64,000 nucleotides of DNA from Adineta vaga (GCA_021613535.1 CP075497.1:8556001-8620000), one strand, 5' to 3'; shown: positions 29,467 to 42,887, numbered from the stretch's first letter. Program-made: numbers and translations. Notes: a model not told the origin generated them from the sequence alone.

Positions 29467-29970
29467 ATGGCACATAAAAATACAAAATCTGGACAAAAAG
29501 ATACACAAATTATGTCGTTGTAAGTCTATTAAAACTTTTTTTTACAAATTCTACAATTCATTCCGTATCTTTCAGTGAAAAGGAATCGAAATCACGTGAT
29601 CATTTAAGATTATCCGTCACTCCGAGTGATAAGCTTCCTGAAAGTCCAGCTGAACGTTATATTCTCTCTCGTTCACAAATGTTGAACAATTCACAAGATA
29701 TTTCTCCCGAAACGCCTTCACCAATTGCTAGTACAACTCTCAAGTCACTTCGATCTCCAATGAACCATAGTGAATGGATGCAAAATTGGCATCAACAACA
29801 AACTAATAACTTATATAAAAAACGAAAACATGGATATGTTTATGGACCACCACCAGCATCCTCATCATTCATCATCGGTCATGCTCTTATCTTCGCCAAT
29901 GTATTCGACATCATCGAATAGATCTATGGCATCTCAATCCCCATTCACAATGAATAAATCAAGAAAATAA
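29467..29970 (+). CDS. Ser/Pro-rich unknown protein, apparent frameshift near the 3' end
   Basis: Two exons (29467-29519 and 29576 onward) with a 56-nt intron. The protein is polar and probably disordered: MAHKNTKSGQKDTQIMSFEK at the start, then LRLSVTPSDKLPESPAERY, ETPSPIASTTLKSLRSP and NLYKKRKHGYVYGPPPASS. Several SP/TP sites suggest phosphorylation by proline-directed kinases. As written, the frame ends after a sudden hydrophobic run (FIIGHALIFANVFDIIE) at TAG 29921. Dropping one T at 29868-29869 would continue a serine run into SSVMLLSSPMYSTSSNRSMA and end at TAA 29968-29970, which fits the composition better. No family is recognised. Confidence 0.5.
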
Positions 29971-30409
29971 TTATTTGAAGATTGTGGGCAATCTGATAAG
30001 AAACATGTTTTTGCGATTGATTGATATTTATTAATCCTGTTGACGTGTTTAAGTCACTTGAAGATTGTTTTTTTAATGCAAGCTTTCATTCTTTTCTGTT
30101 TTTATCCTTTATTCTCATAGACATCTGTTCTTTCTTCTCATCCAGAAGATTAATCATCAATCTATGTAATTGATTTAAAAAAAAACCTTTCCTATTGATT
30201 GTATCTATTCGATTGAAAATATACTTTAAAAAGTCGAGATAATAAACTTTTATTTGACATTGGAAAATATACTAGAAGATTTTAGATGTTACTCTTCGGA
30301 GAAATAAATGCGAAAACCATGATTTGCAAACGTGAGATGTATTTGTCCTAAGACAAATAAATTTTACAAAAAAATAGATAAAATAAAATACAATTGATGA
30401 AGATAAAAG

Positions 30410-31085
30410 CTAATAGCACTCTGTGATAGTGGATACTGTATTGCCTTCTCTTCTTGTTACTGTTCGACAATTTTCTTGTGAAGAGTCAGACGTATGTATA
30501 TGTATATTTTCACTTCCACCAAATAGATGTCCATCAAAACCACCAAATAGATCGGCAAAATCATAATGATTTCCATCAGAATAATAACCTACTTCTTCTT
30601 CATCATCATCGAACATTGAATCGAAATGGAAACCAAATGATTCATGATCATTATGATGAGAATGAGATGATTCAGTATCAAAATGTTGAAAGAAATCATT
30701 CATATTAAAACGAAAACCAGAAAAACCGCTCTGATCTGATGAAGATGTAAAGAATTGATGACCTTGTGTATCATATTGACGACGTTTTGTCGGATCACTT
30801 AACACATCATATGCTTCAGCCATTGCACGAAATGTTTCTTCAGCTTTAGGATCTTTATTTTTATCTGGATGGTATTGTAAAGCTATGTACAGAGAAGTTT
30901 ATCATAGAAACATAATGTTTTATAGACAAAAAAGTTTTGTTCATACCTAACTGACGAAATCGACGTTTAATTTCTTTATCAGTAGCATCTCGTTTAACAC
31001 CTAAGATTTCATAATAATCTTTTCCTGCAACTGCCATCAAACAAACAAGTAATGGAAGAAGATATATCCATATGCCAATATCCAT
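30410..31085 (-). CDS. DNAJB9: DnaJ homolog B9 (ERdj4), ER J-domain co-chaperone
   Basis: Two exons. The signal peptide or anchor ([17 protein letters not shown]) is followed directly by the J domain: [20 protein letters not shown], the HPD loop in [12 protein letters not shown], and [18 protein letters not shown] Gly/Phe-rich and acidic middle ([33 protein letters not shown]) and a C-terminal [18 protein letters not shown] match the ERdj4 layout. In animals this luminal protein stimulates BiP ATPase, feeds misfolded proteins to ER-associated degradation and represses IRE1. Length (about 205 aa) is normal. The start at 31085 is chosen because it begins the signal peptide. It is divergent from the gene at 31608, about 520 bp away. 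Confidence 0.93.
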
Positions 31086-31607
31086 GATTAGAAATGATTG
31101 TCGGTTAATTCTACTGAAAAAACATGATGTTATATATGACGATGGATGTTTTCGTATTTCGTTATCATCTGTTATGCTATACGTCAAACAGACGAGCTGA
31201 TGTTGCTCTTAACGATTGGTTATTATATAATGCGTGCACTACAATTTATTAAATATTTGATAATACTATTGAATAAATATTATGAAAATTGATCAATATC
31301 AGTAGAGAATATTTGAAAAAACAAATTCATTAAATAATGTTATAATTGCAAATGAGAGATGTCGCTTTAATTATAAATTCGTTTGGAATATAACTAAATT
31401 TATTTGAAAGAAATAAAAATTTACATAATAAAAATATAATTATTATCAATTGAATTTTATACAAGTTTCTCAATCGCCATTTTGTTTCTTGATCCTCTAT
31501 TATGATGTCGATTCTTTCAGACAAGTAGACTCATTTACTCAATGCGCGTTTGTTGCTATGTTCTATTTCATCGTTGAAATTCATTAATAAATCTACTACA
31601 ATTGAAA

Positions 31608-32149
31608 ATGCCACAACAAAACGATTGTTTATCATTTTCTTCCAATGTTTGTGTGTCTCATATGGATTATTCTGAAGCACAAACTATTCTGGATTTAACA
31701 ACAACAAAACAAAAACAACTTCGTCGACAACGTTCACAAATTCTATACAAACAAGTTTTACTCAATCGAACCTATACACTCGTATGTGATTTATTAGATT
31801 CTGATTGTTCTTACTCTTCTAATCCAATGTCCAAATGTCAATCTTCACCACTATTAACCATTGATATCAACAAACGGAAATTACCAACTAGTGATGATGA
31901 TAACGATGCAATAAAACCAATTGTAAAGAAATCGAAAAGTCTGATGGATAAATGTTATGATATTACAAATGATAATGATGTTTTACAATTTCTTCGTGAA
32001 TTAAATTCCGTGAAACTCACCACCAGGTATTGAAAAAAAGAGAGAAAGACATTTTTTGCTTTTTTTTGTTTGGACACTTCAGTTCTATACACATGAACTT
32101 TAGTTATGTGGATGATCATGATATGGCAATCGTTATCTTCGTTATGTAA
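31608..32149 (+). CDS. unknown polar protein, probably nuclear
   Basis: ATG 31608 opens MPQQNDCLSFSSN and a helical basic segment (EAQTILDLTTTKQKQLRRQR, then SQILYKQVLLNRTYTLVCDL), followed by a basic, NLS-like part (KPIVKKSKSLMDKCYD) and FLRELNSVKLTT. Unspliced, the frame ends at 32033. A 56-nt GT-AG intron (32028-32083), the usual size here, would instead add SIHMNFSYVDDHDMAIVIFV and stop at 32149; a strong donor (GTAAGT at 32146) might extend it again. No family recognised; the short helical N-terminus is loosely like immediate-early regulators, but this is not secure. Confidence 0.5.
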
Positions 32150-33270
32150 GTCAATTGAAACAAAACAAAACATTTGTATCATTCGGTGAATGAACTTTCT
32201 TGTTTTTCCTTTTTTCTTTTCGTAACTTTATCAGATATGTTGTAGTGTTTAATAAATCAGTCCGAATATATAGAAAAGTCGGCAATGTGCCTAAAGAAAA
32301 CTGATGTTTATGATTATTGTCGATTTCCTGGTGATAAGATATGGCTGGGTAAAATATATATCTGATCAATTCAATACTTTTATTTGTTTTCTTTTTTTAA
32401 TCTTCTTCTTCTTCTTCTTCGGAGAAAAAAAAAGACAGTCAAACACAGGAGACGTCAAGTGGTGAACACAAAGATGACAAGGAAAAAGAAATCAAACCAT
32501 AAGTTTATTTTTCTTCTTATATACTTTTGTTTTTTTCCAATAGAATTGTTTTCTCACAATCTCTCTTTCTGTGTATACATATTTGACGACGAGAGATCGC
32601 TATGAGAAGGTAACGAATTCGTATTTTAGGTGTTGATCATCCAGAAGAAATGAAACACATGTGAATATAAAGAAAAATTTCTTTTTTCTTTTTTTAATGA
32701 AATAGATATTTCAAAATCAAATCAAGAATTAATATCGTATGAAATTCTTCTAATTTTATATCATTCTTCATCTCATACTTTAGGAATATGAAATCGAATT
32801 GATTGTAAAGACTCAGATTGTTTTCTTCAAAGTAAAAAAAGCAAACGGGTGAATACAAAACAAACTATTTCAGGATTTAAAAGTAATACTTTCGCTTTTG
32901 CTAGAAGATACTAAATCATTAACAGCTTGAGAAAAGGAAAAACAATATATTTGTCATTTATACAAATATAGATAAACGATTCAGTTCTATGAAATTTCAA
33001 GGTCTATGTATTATCAGCTTGAAAACAAGAGATAAACAATGATTTACATATTCTCATAGAAGTATTCGAAACAGAATTATTATTCCAACTGGAATTCTAT
33101 GAAAATATTCTTTGTAATTTTTCATGTCTTTTCTTTTATCTAATAAATAATCAATAAATGAATGGTAATAATCGCTTTTTTTGTCAATCTAATCATCTCC
33201 TACTGATCCATTTTTGTGTAAAATAAAGATTTTCAAAATAAATCTTTGTCATACTGTGAAACAGACGAAC

Positions 33271-33294
33271 AGTTAGTTAGTTAGTTAGTTAGTT
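33271..33294. repeat. TTAG tetranucleotide repeat
   Basis: Six AGTT/TTAG units just 18 bp upstream of the TMEM26 start codon, thus in its 5' UTR or proximal promoter. Confidence 0.9.
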
Positions 33295-33311
33295 GATCAG
33301 ATTTCATCAAT

Positions 33312-35259
33312 ATGAATGCACCATTAAGACGTGTTCGTCATAGTATTGATACACTAGTAAGTTAGAAAGATCATTTGAAACTTCAATAAAGATCAATGGA
33401 ATTTCTTCGTAGCAAAAGAATATTTATGAGTATCATCATGCTTCCAATCTCTCCCTATCAACGAATGAAATAAAACCATTACAACGATGTCAAAAAATCA
33501 TTGATTTAATCGAAGAATCATGTACAATAATTCAAGCCTTATTTGTTCGTTTTATATTTATTCTTTCGACTATAATTGCTGTTTGGCGACTTGTAGAAGA
33601 AACACATCAAACTAACTATTGGTATTTACTTTTATTACTTATTTTTCTTCTTATTGAAACATATGCAACTGTTTATACACGAAAAGGATATGAATACAAA
33701 TGGTAAGTGAGATCATTTCTCCAATTATTTTCTTTTGTATATACTGAAAAACATCCGAAAAGGTTCTGCCCGTCAGCACTTGCATATTTACTTGCTATTG
33801 TACCATGTATATGGTTGTTAGAATTAAACCAAAGTTATAATTCATTATTAGTATCAAATCAAACACAAATATCACTAATATTTCCAGATCAACCCGAATT
33901 TTTAACGACAACAACAGTAACATCATATATTCCTTATGTTGATGAAGATGCGAGTAATTCAAATGAAACAAGTTTTTTCGATATATTTGAATTTATGAGA
34001 CGAAGAAAACGTTCTCTTTCAACAACATTAGCAATAACATCAACAACAACAATAACAACAACAACCACCAAAAAACAAGATCTACTAATTGAAGATGTTT
34101 TAAGAACTACACAAGATATTCTTACAAAAGTAAAATCTACTGATGAGTTAAAATCAACTATGATGCACTCGTTTCAAAGAAAAAGAAAAGGCAGATTTGA
34201 TTTATCTGTATGTGATTTCCTCTTGACAGAAATCATCAAAACATCATCGTTTTCTTTTTTCTTCAAAAAAAAACTCGATTTCCGTCTATTTATCATTCAT
34301 AGTAAATTGCATAAAGAATTAGAACTGCGGATGACACGTATGATTTGTTTGAGTTCGATGTTAAATGTCAAAATGGAACGTATAAATATAAAAAGATTGA
34401 AAATATCGAGAAAGTATGGCTGTGCGTGGAAATATAGTTTAATTGTCTCAACTGTACTGACATTCGCATGCTGAAATTTACTCCTACTTCATTCGTTTTC
34501 GAAAGATTTTTTGTTTTAGTTAAATAAGCATTTAACGATCAGAGAATGGCATATGATTATCGAACAAATGACCTTGCTTGTACTTATTTTAAGTCGTTGG
34601 TTATTACCAAAAGGTGAAATGACTCGTGAAGAACTATCTCAATTACTATTGGTAAAAATAAAGAAATGATTATTTAATATGAATCGATTTTTTTTTGTTA
34701 TTAGGTTTATATCGGTATTGCTGCGGATATAATTGAATTTTTCGAAGTTTTCAAAGAGCATGAAGTAGAATTAAGAAAAAAGAAAAGAAGTTCTTTGTCA
34801 AATCGATTTTCTTCTTTTTTTAAGGTTCGAACTAATATTAAACTAAGTGTATTAGTACTTCTTCTATGGACATTAAGTTTATTACAATTTTGTCTAGCAT
34901 TTACAATCTCGCGTGGTCGGAAAAGTCGTTTTGTGATCAAAGAAGAACAAGAAAGACGATTCTTTTGTAGTCCATCAGATTTCTGGGGCATGTTAATGTC
35001 ATTATTTCTTCAGGATATTCCATTTTTTTGTTTTCGTGCTGTACTTATCTTCCAACATCATATTCTCTCGTATTCAACCGTATTTTTTACATCAAAAAAT
35101 GGTTTAATTATTATTCTTCAATGGTATCGTATCACTGTTATCTTAGCAACAACAATATCTCAAGAACGACAACATCATGGAGAATTGATTCAAGTTATCC
35201 GAATGAATACGAATGGAAAACGATCTCATTCGAATGAGAATAACCGTTTTAGTGTATAA
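33312..35259 (+). CDS. TMEM26: transmembrane protein 26
   Basis: Multi-pass membrane protein of unknown biochemical role. Exons: 33312-33356, 33413-33702, 33763-about 34208, about 34519-34651 and about 34706-35259. Landmarks agree with TMEM26: IIAVWRLVEETHQTNYWYLL, ETYATVYTRKGYEYKW then FCPSALAYLLAIVPCIWLLE, LSRWLLPKGEMTREELSQLL, VYIGIAADIIEFFE, SPSDFWGMLMSLFLQDIPFF and TSKNGLIIILQWYR. About eight membrane helices are visible. Compared with the vertebrate protein there is an extra hydrophilic Thr-rich insert (TTTITTTTTKK, near 34040) after the third helix. The 311-nt intron at 34209-34518 is longer than usual. TAA at 35257-35259 is followed by AATAAA. Ortholog call is strong from the shared motifs. 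Confidence 0.92.
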
Positions 35260-38200
35260 AAATTGATTAGAAATAAAAATGACATTGATAAAGAAGATAG
35301 TTAGCATTTGTTTATTCCTGTGTGTCGATTAAATCAACAAGAGAAAAAGAAAATTAGATGATTTATCTATTAATAAAGTTTACACTCGAAAATGAAAAAA
35401 AAAACTATGAATTTAATAAGATCATATCGAAACTATCGAACAAGTTGTAGTATATAAATTGATTTGTTTTTTTCTTTTTCCTCTAGTGTTATCTGTCTAG
35501 ATCTATCTGAGTGTTTTTTAACGAAATGATTGATGAGTCAATCAAAAACATCTGTCAGAGTTTTATATAACGATTATGAATAGAACTGTCTGGAGTTAAT
35601 CATCTAGAAATTGTTTTGAAGTTCATCGAATGGAGAGCATTTCGAGAGAGAGAGAAAAACAATCTTTCCGCTAGGTAACATCGATTAAATTAATGGTAAA
35701 TTGAAATTTTCAATCGAGACTATAAAGTCATTTCCGGACTTTTGTTGATAATTAAAAATAAGCCTGTTATTATCATCATTAATAGTGAAAATCCATCATC
35801 AGGTAATCTTTTCATCAAATATGTGAAATGATAAGAAGCATAGTTAATCATGCTTTTATTCTTGTCGTCGTCGGATAATTGATTTCTTGTCGAATAAGAC
35901 ACAGAGACAAATATAAGTAGAAATCAAAAAGAAAAAAAAGAAAGAAAGAAAAAGGAAAAAGAAAAATTTTCATGAACCAACTTGATCTTCAATTGAAAAT
36001 ATTGAATAAGTTTTTTTTCTGTTTGACATCGATACAAAAATAATCTACTTTTGCTTGTTTTCATCAATCAAATCTCGATTGGAACCGTTAATTGAATTCT
36101 CCTTCTGTATGAATATCTGTATAAGATATTAATATAATTAATGATTAATCCGAGATCAATTTGAAGTTATATGTCAACATCTAAGCAATTGTTACTATGA
36201 GTCGAGAGTTTGCGTTTTTTTTATACATAGTTCTTTGACATTGACAATGGACATATAGAGGCTACTGTTACATTACAGCTGTCGACGATAATGAAATGTC
36301 TCTTGAATATCTTTATAGACCTTGAAACCCTTGAGAATACAAATTTGACATCAATCCGAATAAATGATTAAAAAAAAATTAATTAGTTATCGGTGTTTTC
36401 TTCTTAACAAGAGACAGGTTGTTGGTATCTAGTTTAAGATCGATAGGAGAGAGAGATGTATCAGGATGTTTTCATCAGGTGAACATTTACATTAATTCTT
36501 ATACTTTTGAGATATTCAATTAATCAAATAACAACTATATCTTTGATCTTTCAAGTAAGATTGATAATTTCAAGTGTTCGAGAAGTATTGATATTTGTTT
36601 ATTAATTGAATTTTTTTCTCGAATGACATTTCCTTGAAATGAGAAACCAACGATGACTTATCAGAAATCAATTACTTTAACAGATTGCAACAATCAATGT
36701 GATTGCTTCTGATTTCATTTCTTTTGTTACACCATTCATCTTATTTCTGTAGATTTATTTATTGATTATCAAATGTCGATTTCTTCTTCTCAATGCTTAT
36801 CTCAAAGAATTAGTCGAGCATTGCAATCAATCGAACGAAAGCAATAGCACTGAAGGAGGTCTCCTTCCAATGTTGTTGCTTATTACTTTGACTAGTAAAA
36901 GAGAAGAGCAGAAAAAAATGGAAAGAGCAGAAGAATACCAGGATGAAGCGAAAGAAAAAGTGCGAGAAAAGAATGACAATAATACTACCAAAGGCAGACA
37001 AACAACGTTCGTGCAAACGGCTAATACATACAAACACACAAGTGTAAAACAGAAGCATCGAAGCAGTGGGTTTGATTTCTATGTATCAGAATAGACGGTA
37101 AATATTGAATGAGATATGGGAAGAGAAATTTTCGAGAAATTTTCATTTCTGAATCTAATAAGAGCGTGTCTTCTTTATAAATTATGAATGCATCATTGAC
37201 AAATCTGAACTATTCATTTGCTTTCGATAAGATGTCTTCAGTACTCTTGAAAACTCTTCTGATTAATGTGTATGCATGTGTATCTTTCTTTTTCCTTTTC
37301 TCTCTCTCTCTCTCTCTTTCTCTTTCGTTCCCATCATCATTTATCATTGCTAACACCAAATTTGATGTCAAAATATAAGAAAGATCGAATTGATTTGCGA
37401 TAAATGACAATTGTTTGACTACGGATACGTTAATTGATCTCTATCTTGTCATTTTCCTCTTTTTTCGTCCTCCACACGTCCAAGTCAAGTTGCAATCTAT
37501 TCATTCATTGTTGAAAGACATACATGTCCCTTATATCTCATACTTTTACAAGCATATATTGAAGGAAATTGTTCCATCATTCGTACGATGACGACCACAA
37601 TCTATTGTTATCTGAGCAAGAGAGAATGCAAGAACTTCGTGCATTGCATTATTTTAAAAATCATCATCTTCACCACCAGTAGTAGCAAAAGACACACAGC
37701 ATGCGCGCACAACCAGCAAATATTGATTGAAGGCGACAATTCTTTTTCGCTTCGGTCTCATTCTCTCCTTCTCTTTCTCTCTCTCTCTCTCCTCGTTTTG
37801 CCTTTCTAAAACCAAACTATCGTCTTCATTTCTTTCTCCCTTCAGCCTTTTCATCTTCTTCTCGTTTTGCTTGTCGATATCTACGGATAAGATCGTCTCT
37901 TATACTATGGCAATGCAATTCGCTCGATGTCATTGATGGTAGACTGGCATATAGATCATGCTCGTTATATGGCATGGCAATAAGATGTTAGTTTGTAATC
38001 CACTATCAGACAGAAGTAGAAACAGCAGGAAAAATTGTTCCCTTGTCGATTGATATTATTCCGACATTTAGAAAAAAATGCGACTATATTCCACCTCTGC
38101 TTTGCCTCTGGTCTCTGACTCAAAAATATCTTGAAGATAGGAGAGATAGAGCGTTCCTCTCTCTCTCTACATCTCTCCCTCTCCTCTTCATATCTTGTGC

Positions 38201-39126
38201 CTGTTATCATCATCATCATCATCATCATTATTATTATTATCATCAACAATGTTGTTTTGTCTTGTTGTTGTTGTTTTTGTTGTTATCAGCATCTTACAAT
38301 TTAGTATTGCTAACCAATCTGGAAGATAACTGTTGTTAATACTACTACAAGCACATCACATTTCTTGTTTTTGTTGTTCTCGATGACATTAGACAGAATA
38401 CGTAAGCTGTATGAGATTAGTCTTGTATTTTTTTATTGATAAGTATATATGATTGTTCGAAGACTTCATTATTACTATATTAGATTTTGATAGCAAAAGT
38501 TATTTGTCATATTTTCTTGTCTGTTGTAATGTAGATACATTGTTGATAATGAATGGATTTTTAGATGGATAAAAATAGTAAGAAAAGGAAGTATAGGCAT
38601 TAAGATAATCCTCCAATGAACAGCAAATGAGTAAATAAATGAAGGATTGAATGAATGAATGACACATAGACTTTATACAGGAAAAAAGAAAAAGAGGTAA
38701 GTGCTATGCGTGTTTTTAGTTTCACTCATATCTATGAGTGTATGAGTGCGTTTCTTGCTAAATCAATTGAGTGGCAGTAGAGTGGCACTGTTGATAATGT
38801 TTGCTGATTGAATTCTCGATTTGTTGCTCTCACTACCGCAACTATTGCCTGATTTTCTTTTCTTTATGTTTTGTCGTTTCTTCTTTTTTTTCTCTCGCTC
38901 TCTCGCGTTTTTTTTACCGTCGACAATCTAGTTGTCATTGTTCCGGATGAAAATATATTTCCTCTTGTTGATATTATAAAATTCGAGAAGTCCAACAAAA
39001 TGACTTTTACTATTGAATTTTGTATTCCATTATTTCTAATTCATCATTGCATTAAAATAAAACTTCTCTCTCTCTCTCTTTTTTTAAGGATGTGAGCCGA
39101 ACATTTTTTACTTCACATCATTCATA
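35260..39126. other. intergenic with CT and CAT/ATT repeats, no gene seen
   Basis: About 3.9 kb of low-complexity, AT-rich sequence between TMEM26 and the Na/Ca exchanger, with CT runs (37300, 37765, 38155) and a CAT/ATT run (38209-38241). Several overlapping ORFs on both strands are CT/GA-repeat artefacts. It probably holds the exchanger promoter. Confidence 0.5.
38209..38241. repeat. CAT and ATT trinucleotide repeat
   Basis: About seven CAT units passing into about four ATT units, non-coding. Confidence 0.9.
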
Positions 39127-42100
39127 ATGCATTCGTATTGTCATATAGTATTATTAGTGACTATATTTGTATTATTCAATCTCATTTACGGAACATCGAC
39201 TCTTCCTCAGTATAATGTTTCATCGTCATCCGCACAAACATGCTCAAAAATTCGTACAAATTGTGTACAGGACGGTTTAATAATTCCTCTATGGCGTCCT
39301 CAAGTTGAAATATCTATTGGTGATAGAATCTCTCGTGCTATTGTATATCTTCTAGCACTTATTTATTTATTTATTGGTGTTGCTATTATATCAGATCGTT
39401 TTATGGCTTCTATTGAAGTTATTACATCACAAAAACGTGAAATTCGAAAGAAAAATCCCGATGGAACAGTATCCGTAACGACAGTAGCAATTTGGAATGA
39501 AACTGTATCAAATTTAACTTTGATGGCATTAGGTTCGTCTGCACCTGAAATTCTTCTCTCCATCATTGAAGTTGTTGGTAAAAACTTTCACAGTGGAGAA
39601 CTTGGTCCCGGTACAATTGTTGGTTCAGCAGCATTTAACTTATTCGTTATTATTGCTATATGTATTTTATGTATACCTACCGGTGAAGTTCGTCGTATAC
39701 GTCATCAACGTGTTTTTTTTGTAACGACTGCTTGGTCAATTTTTGCCTATATATGGTTATGGGCAATAGTAACGAAAATTTCTCCAGGTTATATCGAAGT
39801 GTGGGAAGGCACACTAACTTTCTTATTTTTTCCATTGACTGTTTTCTCAGCATATATTGTTGATACAAAAGTCGGTCAATTCATCCGTATACGTATTACA
39901 TCACAGAAACAAGTTCTACAATTAGAAAATCATTCGTCAGCACCTCTACCTCTTACATTAGATACTTTAAATAATATGGATGATAATGAACAAAAACTAA
40001 TGATCGATAGTGATGTAAAAACATTACCATCAGCAAATTTGAATGAAATCCGTGGAAGAAAATCAACTTCAACAAAAAAATCTATCTCAGGTGGTGTATT
40101 AGATCAATTAGGCAGTACAACAACTGGAATTGATGATAGTGCTATTGCTGATCATATTGAAACACAAAGAAGGCACGAATTTATTGATATATGGCGAGAA
40201 TTACGTAAACAATATCCTAATCATGATATGCATACATTGAATGATATGGCTGCAGTTGAAATGATGAATCGTGTACCAAAATCACGAGGTAATTTTCATG
40301 GTAGATTTCACAAGAATTTTAAAAATAAATCTTTTCTTTTCTTAGCATATTATCGTATACAAGCAACAAAACGTTTAGGTGGCGGTGGAAATCTCAAAAA
40401 GAAATTCTTAGAGAAATTAAATGAACCTGATGAATTAGCTCTGTCAGAAAAAGAACAATTGATTCATAATGCTACGTCACATATTAGTAAAATACGATTT
40501 GAACCGAATCATTATACAGTTTTAGAAAATGCTGGTTATGTCACCTTACATGTCTTACGCAGTGATGGAAATTTACGAAATACTGTTTATGTTGATTATT
40601 CAACCGAAGATGGAACAGCAACAAATGGAGCGGATTATGAACCTGCTGAAGGCACTTTAATCTTTCATCCCTTAGAAACACACAAACAAATTCAAATAAA
40701 AATTATTGATGACGATATTTTTGAAGAAGGTTAGCAATGAAAATTTCTTTCTTTCGTTTTTCTTCATCATTGTTTTCTTTCTCTTTTTTAGATGAACATT
40801 TCTCCGTCAAATTAAGTAATTTAAAAATTAAAGATAATCAAGGACGTTTAACTCCTGGAATCTTTGATAAAAGCGTACAACTAGTTGAACCATCTACAGC
40901 AGTAGTTATGATTATTGATGATGATCATTCTGGCATGTTTTTACTCGAAAATGATGAAAGAACAGTCATTGAATCTGATCGTTCTATTGAGATCAAAGTT
41001 CTACGAACATCTGGTGCCCGTGGTCGTGTACGTGTACCCTTCAAAACAGAAGATGAAACAGCTGTACATGAACGAGATTATATTGCAAGTGCGGGTGAAG
41101 TGATATTTGAAAATAATGAAAATGAGTATGTATAAATAGAAATATTCCGGTTAGATATGCTTTTAAGAATCCGAGTTACATGTCTGACAAATATTATGTC
41201 AACAAAATTGGTGTTGCACAAACGAGAATCGACTAATTGCACGATTGCCAGAGGATAAATTGAGCTTTGCTTTTTCTTTTTTGTCGTTTAGAAAAATAAG
41301 GTTTTCTTCTCTTCGAATCGGAAAAGATAAATGCATAAATATCCTTTCTTTTGTTATTTATAGAAAAACGATTACAATTGAAATTATTGATCGAGATCAA
41401 TATCAACGAAATGAAACATTTCTTGTACGATTGGAAGAACCAGAATTAATCATCGAGGAAACTGAAAATGAAAAACCAGGCAACTACTTATTTTATTAGA
41501 ATTGACATTCTTAACGAGATCTTTTCCTTTTAATAGAGATGACGGAAGAAGAACGTTTGATTGCTGAATTGGGTAAACCTAAATTAGGTGATAAACAAGT
41601 AATTCGTGTTCGAATTCGTGAAAGCAAAGAATTTAAAGTAGAAAAAAAAATGATATTTTTATATTCGAATTCATCTTTTTTTTCTCTCCCTCTCTCTCTC
41701 TAAAAGAACGCTGTTGATAAAGCATTATACAAAGCAAATACAGCTATTCTTGTTGGTACATCAACTTGGTTAGAACAATTTAAACAAGCTTTTAATCCTA
41801 AAGGTATTTAAAATTAGAAGAAAATCCGTTAGATTGATTTTGTTTATTTTAGATGGTGACGATGACGATGATGACGAAGCAGGTGATTCCAAAGGTGATA
41901 CAGATGCACCTGCAACATGTAAAGATTATCTCTTACACTTCATAACCTTCTTTTGGAAATTTCTATTTGCGTTTGTTCCACCAACGAGTAAGCAACTTGT
42001 TTTCTTTGTCGGACAGAAGGACACATAAGAAATCATTTGGCAAATAGGTATTGCTGGTGGATGGGTTTGTTTTTGTGTATCAATTTTAATTATTGGAGCG

Positions 42101-42693
42101 TTAACTGCGGTTATCGGTGATTTAGCAACACATGTAAAAAGATATAATTATAATTGATGTTTTGTTTTTCTATCATTAGTTTTTGTTTCTAGTTCGGTTG
42201 TACGGTTGGTCTCACAGATACAATGACAGCTATTGCTTTTGTTGCATTAGGAACCTCATTACCAGGTAGAGGATAGAAAAATTATTATTGAAGTTATTGA
42301 ATATTTCTATTTTTAGATACATTTGCATCGAAAGTAGCTGCTGAAAACGATAAATATGCTGATAGTTCGATAGGAAATGTTAATGGATCGAATGCTGTCA
42401 ACGTTTTCTTAGGTATTGGTTTACCATGGGCTATATCAGCATGGTACCATTATTTTAAAGAAACTAGATTTGAAGTGGAAAAAGGTTCACTAGCCTTTAG
42501 TGTTACTTTATTTTGTTCGTTTGCAGCAGTTGCTGTCATTATTTTAATGATCAGACGTTTGAAAGTTTTTGGTGGAGGTGAATTAGGTGGTCCAACGAAA
42601 TTTCGTCTCATCTCCAGTTTTCTATTCTTGTCACTTTGGATTGCTTATTTGGTATTGAGTGGTCTTGAAAACTATTGTCATATTAATGTTTAA
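39127..42693 (+). CDS. SLC8A1: Na+/Ca2+ exchanger (NCX, SLC8 family)
   Basis: Plasma-membrane antiporter that expels Ca2+ in exchange for Na+. A signal peptide (IVLLVTIFVLFNLIYG) precedes the first membrane bundle. The alpha-1 repeat shows SNLTLMALGSSAPEILLSII and GPGTIVGSAAFNLF. The large cytosolic loop contains two Calx-beta domains: the first ends IKIIDDDIFEE then DEHFSVKLS, the second has IIDDDHSGMF and IKVLRTSGARGRVRVPFKTE. An acidic run DGDDDDDDEAGD precedes the second bundle (FAFVPPT, GALTAVIGDLATH), whose alpha-2 repeat reads AFVALGTSLPDTFASKVAA and SSIGNVNGSNAVNVFLGIG. The end GLENYCHINV matches the family. Paralog (A1-A4) cannot be decided. One intron (41480-41536) uses a GC-AG boundary, and another (40289-40345) is 57 nt and open in frame, so retention would add 19 residues. 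The XIP autoinhibitory region appears short. Confidence 0.96.
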
Positions 42694-42887
42694 AAACATT
42701 CATGTCTTTCCGTCAAATGCACGCGAGTGTATGTGGGAGTTTCTCTTCTCTCTTTCTTTCTTTCTTTCTTTTTTTCATATGTCGGTATATAATTTATTTT
42801 TTTCTCTCTGTTTGTTTATTGTCTCATTTTTACACATAAAAATAATAATAATAGAACAGAACGGTGCATACTAGATAGTTGAAGTTA

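Noticed and set aside
31201-31219. ERSE-like element (CCAAT-N9-CCACG) upstream of DNAJB9
   Set aside because: A CCAAT box is present, but the second half reads CAACA, matching only 3 of 5 positions.
33271-33294. TTAG run as a telomeric repeat
   Set aside because: Only six units in the leader of a gene; a simple microsatellite fits better.
36762-38339. Cluster of overlapping ORFs on both strands
   Set aside because: They are produced by CT/GA and CAT repeats, lack splice structure and show no domain.
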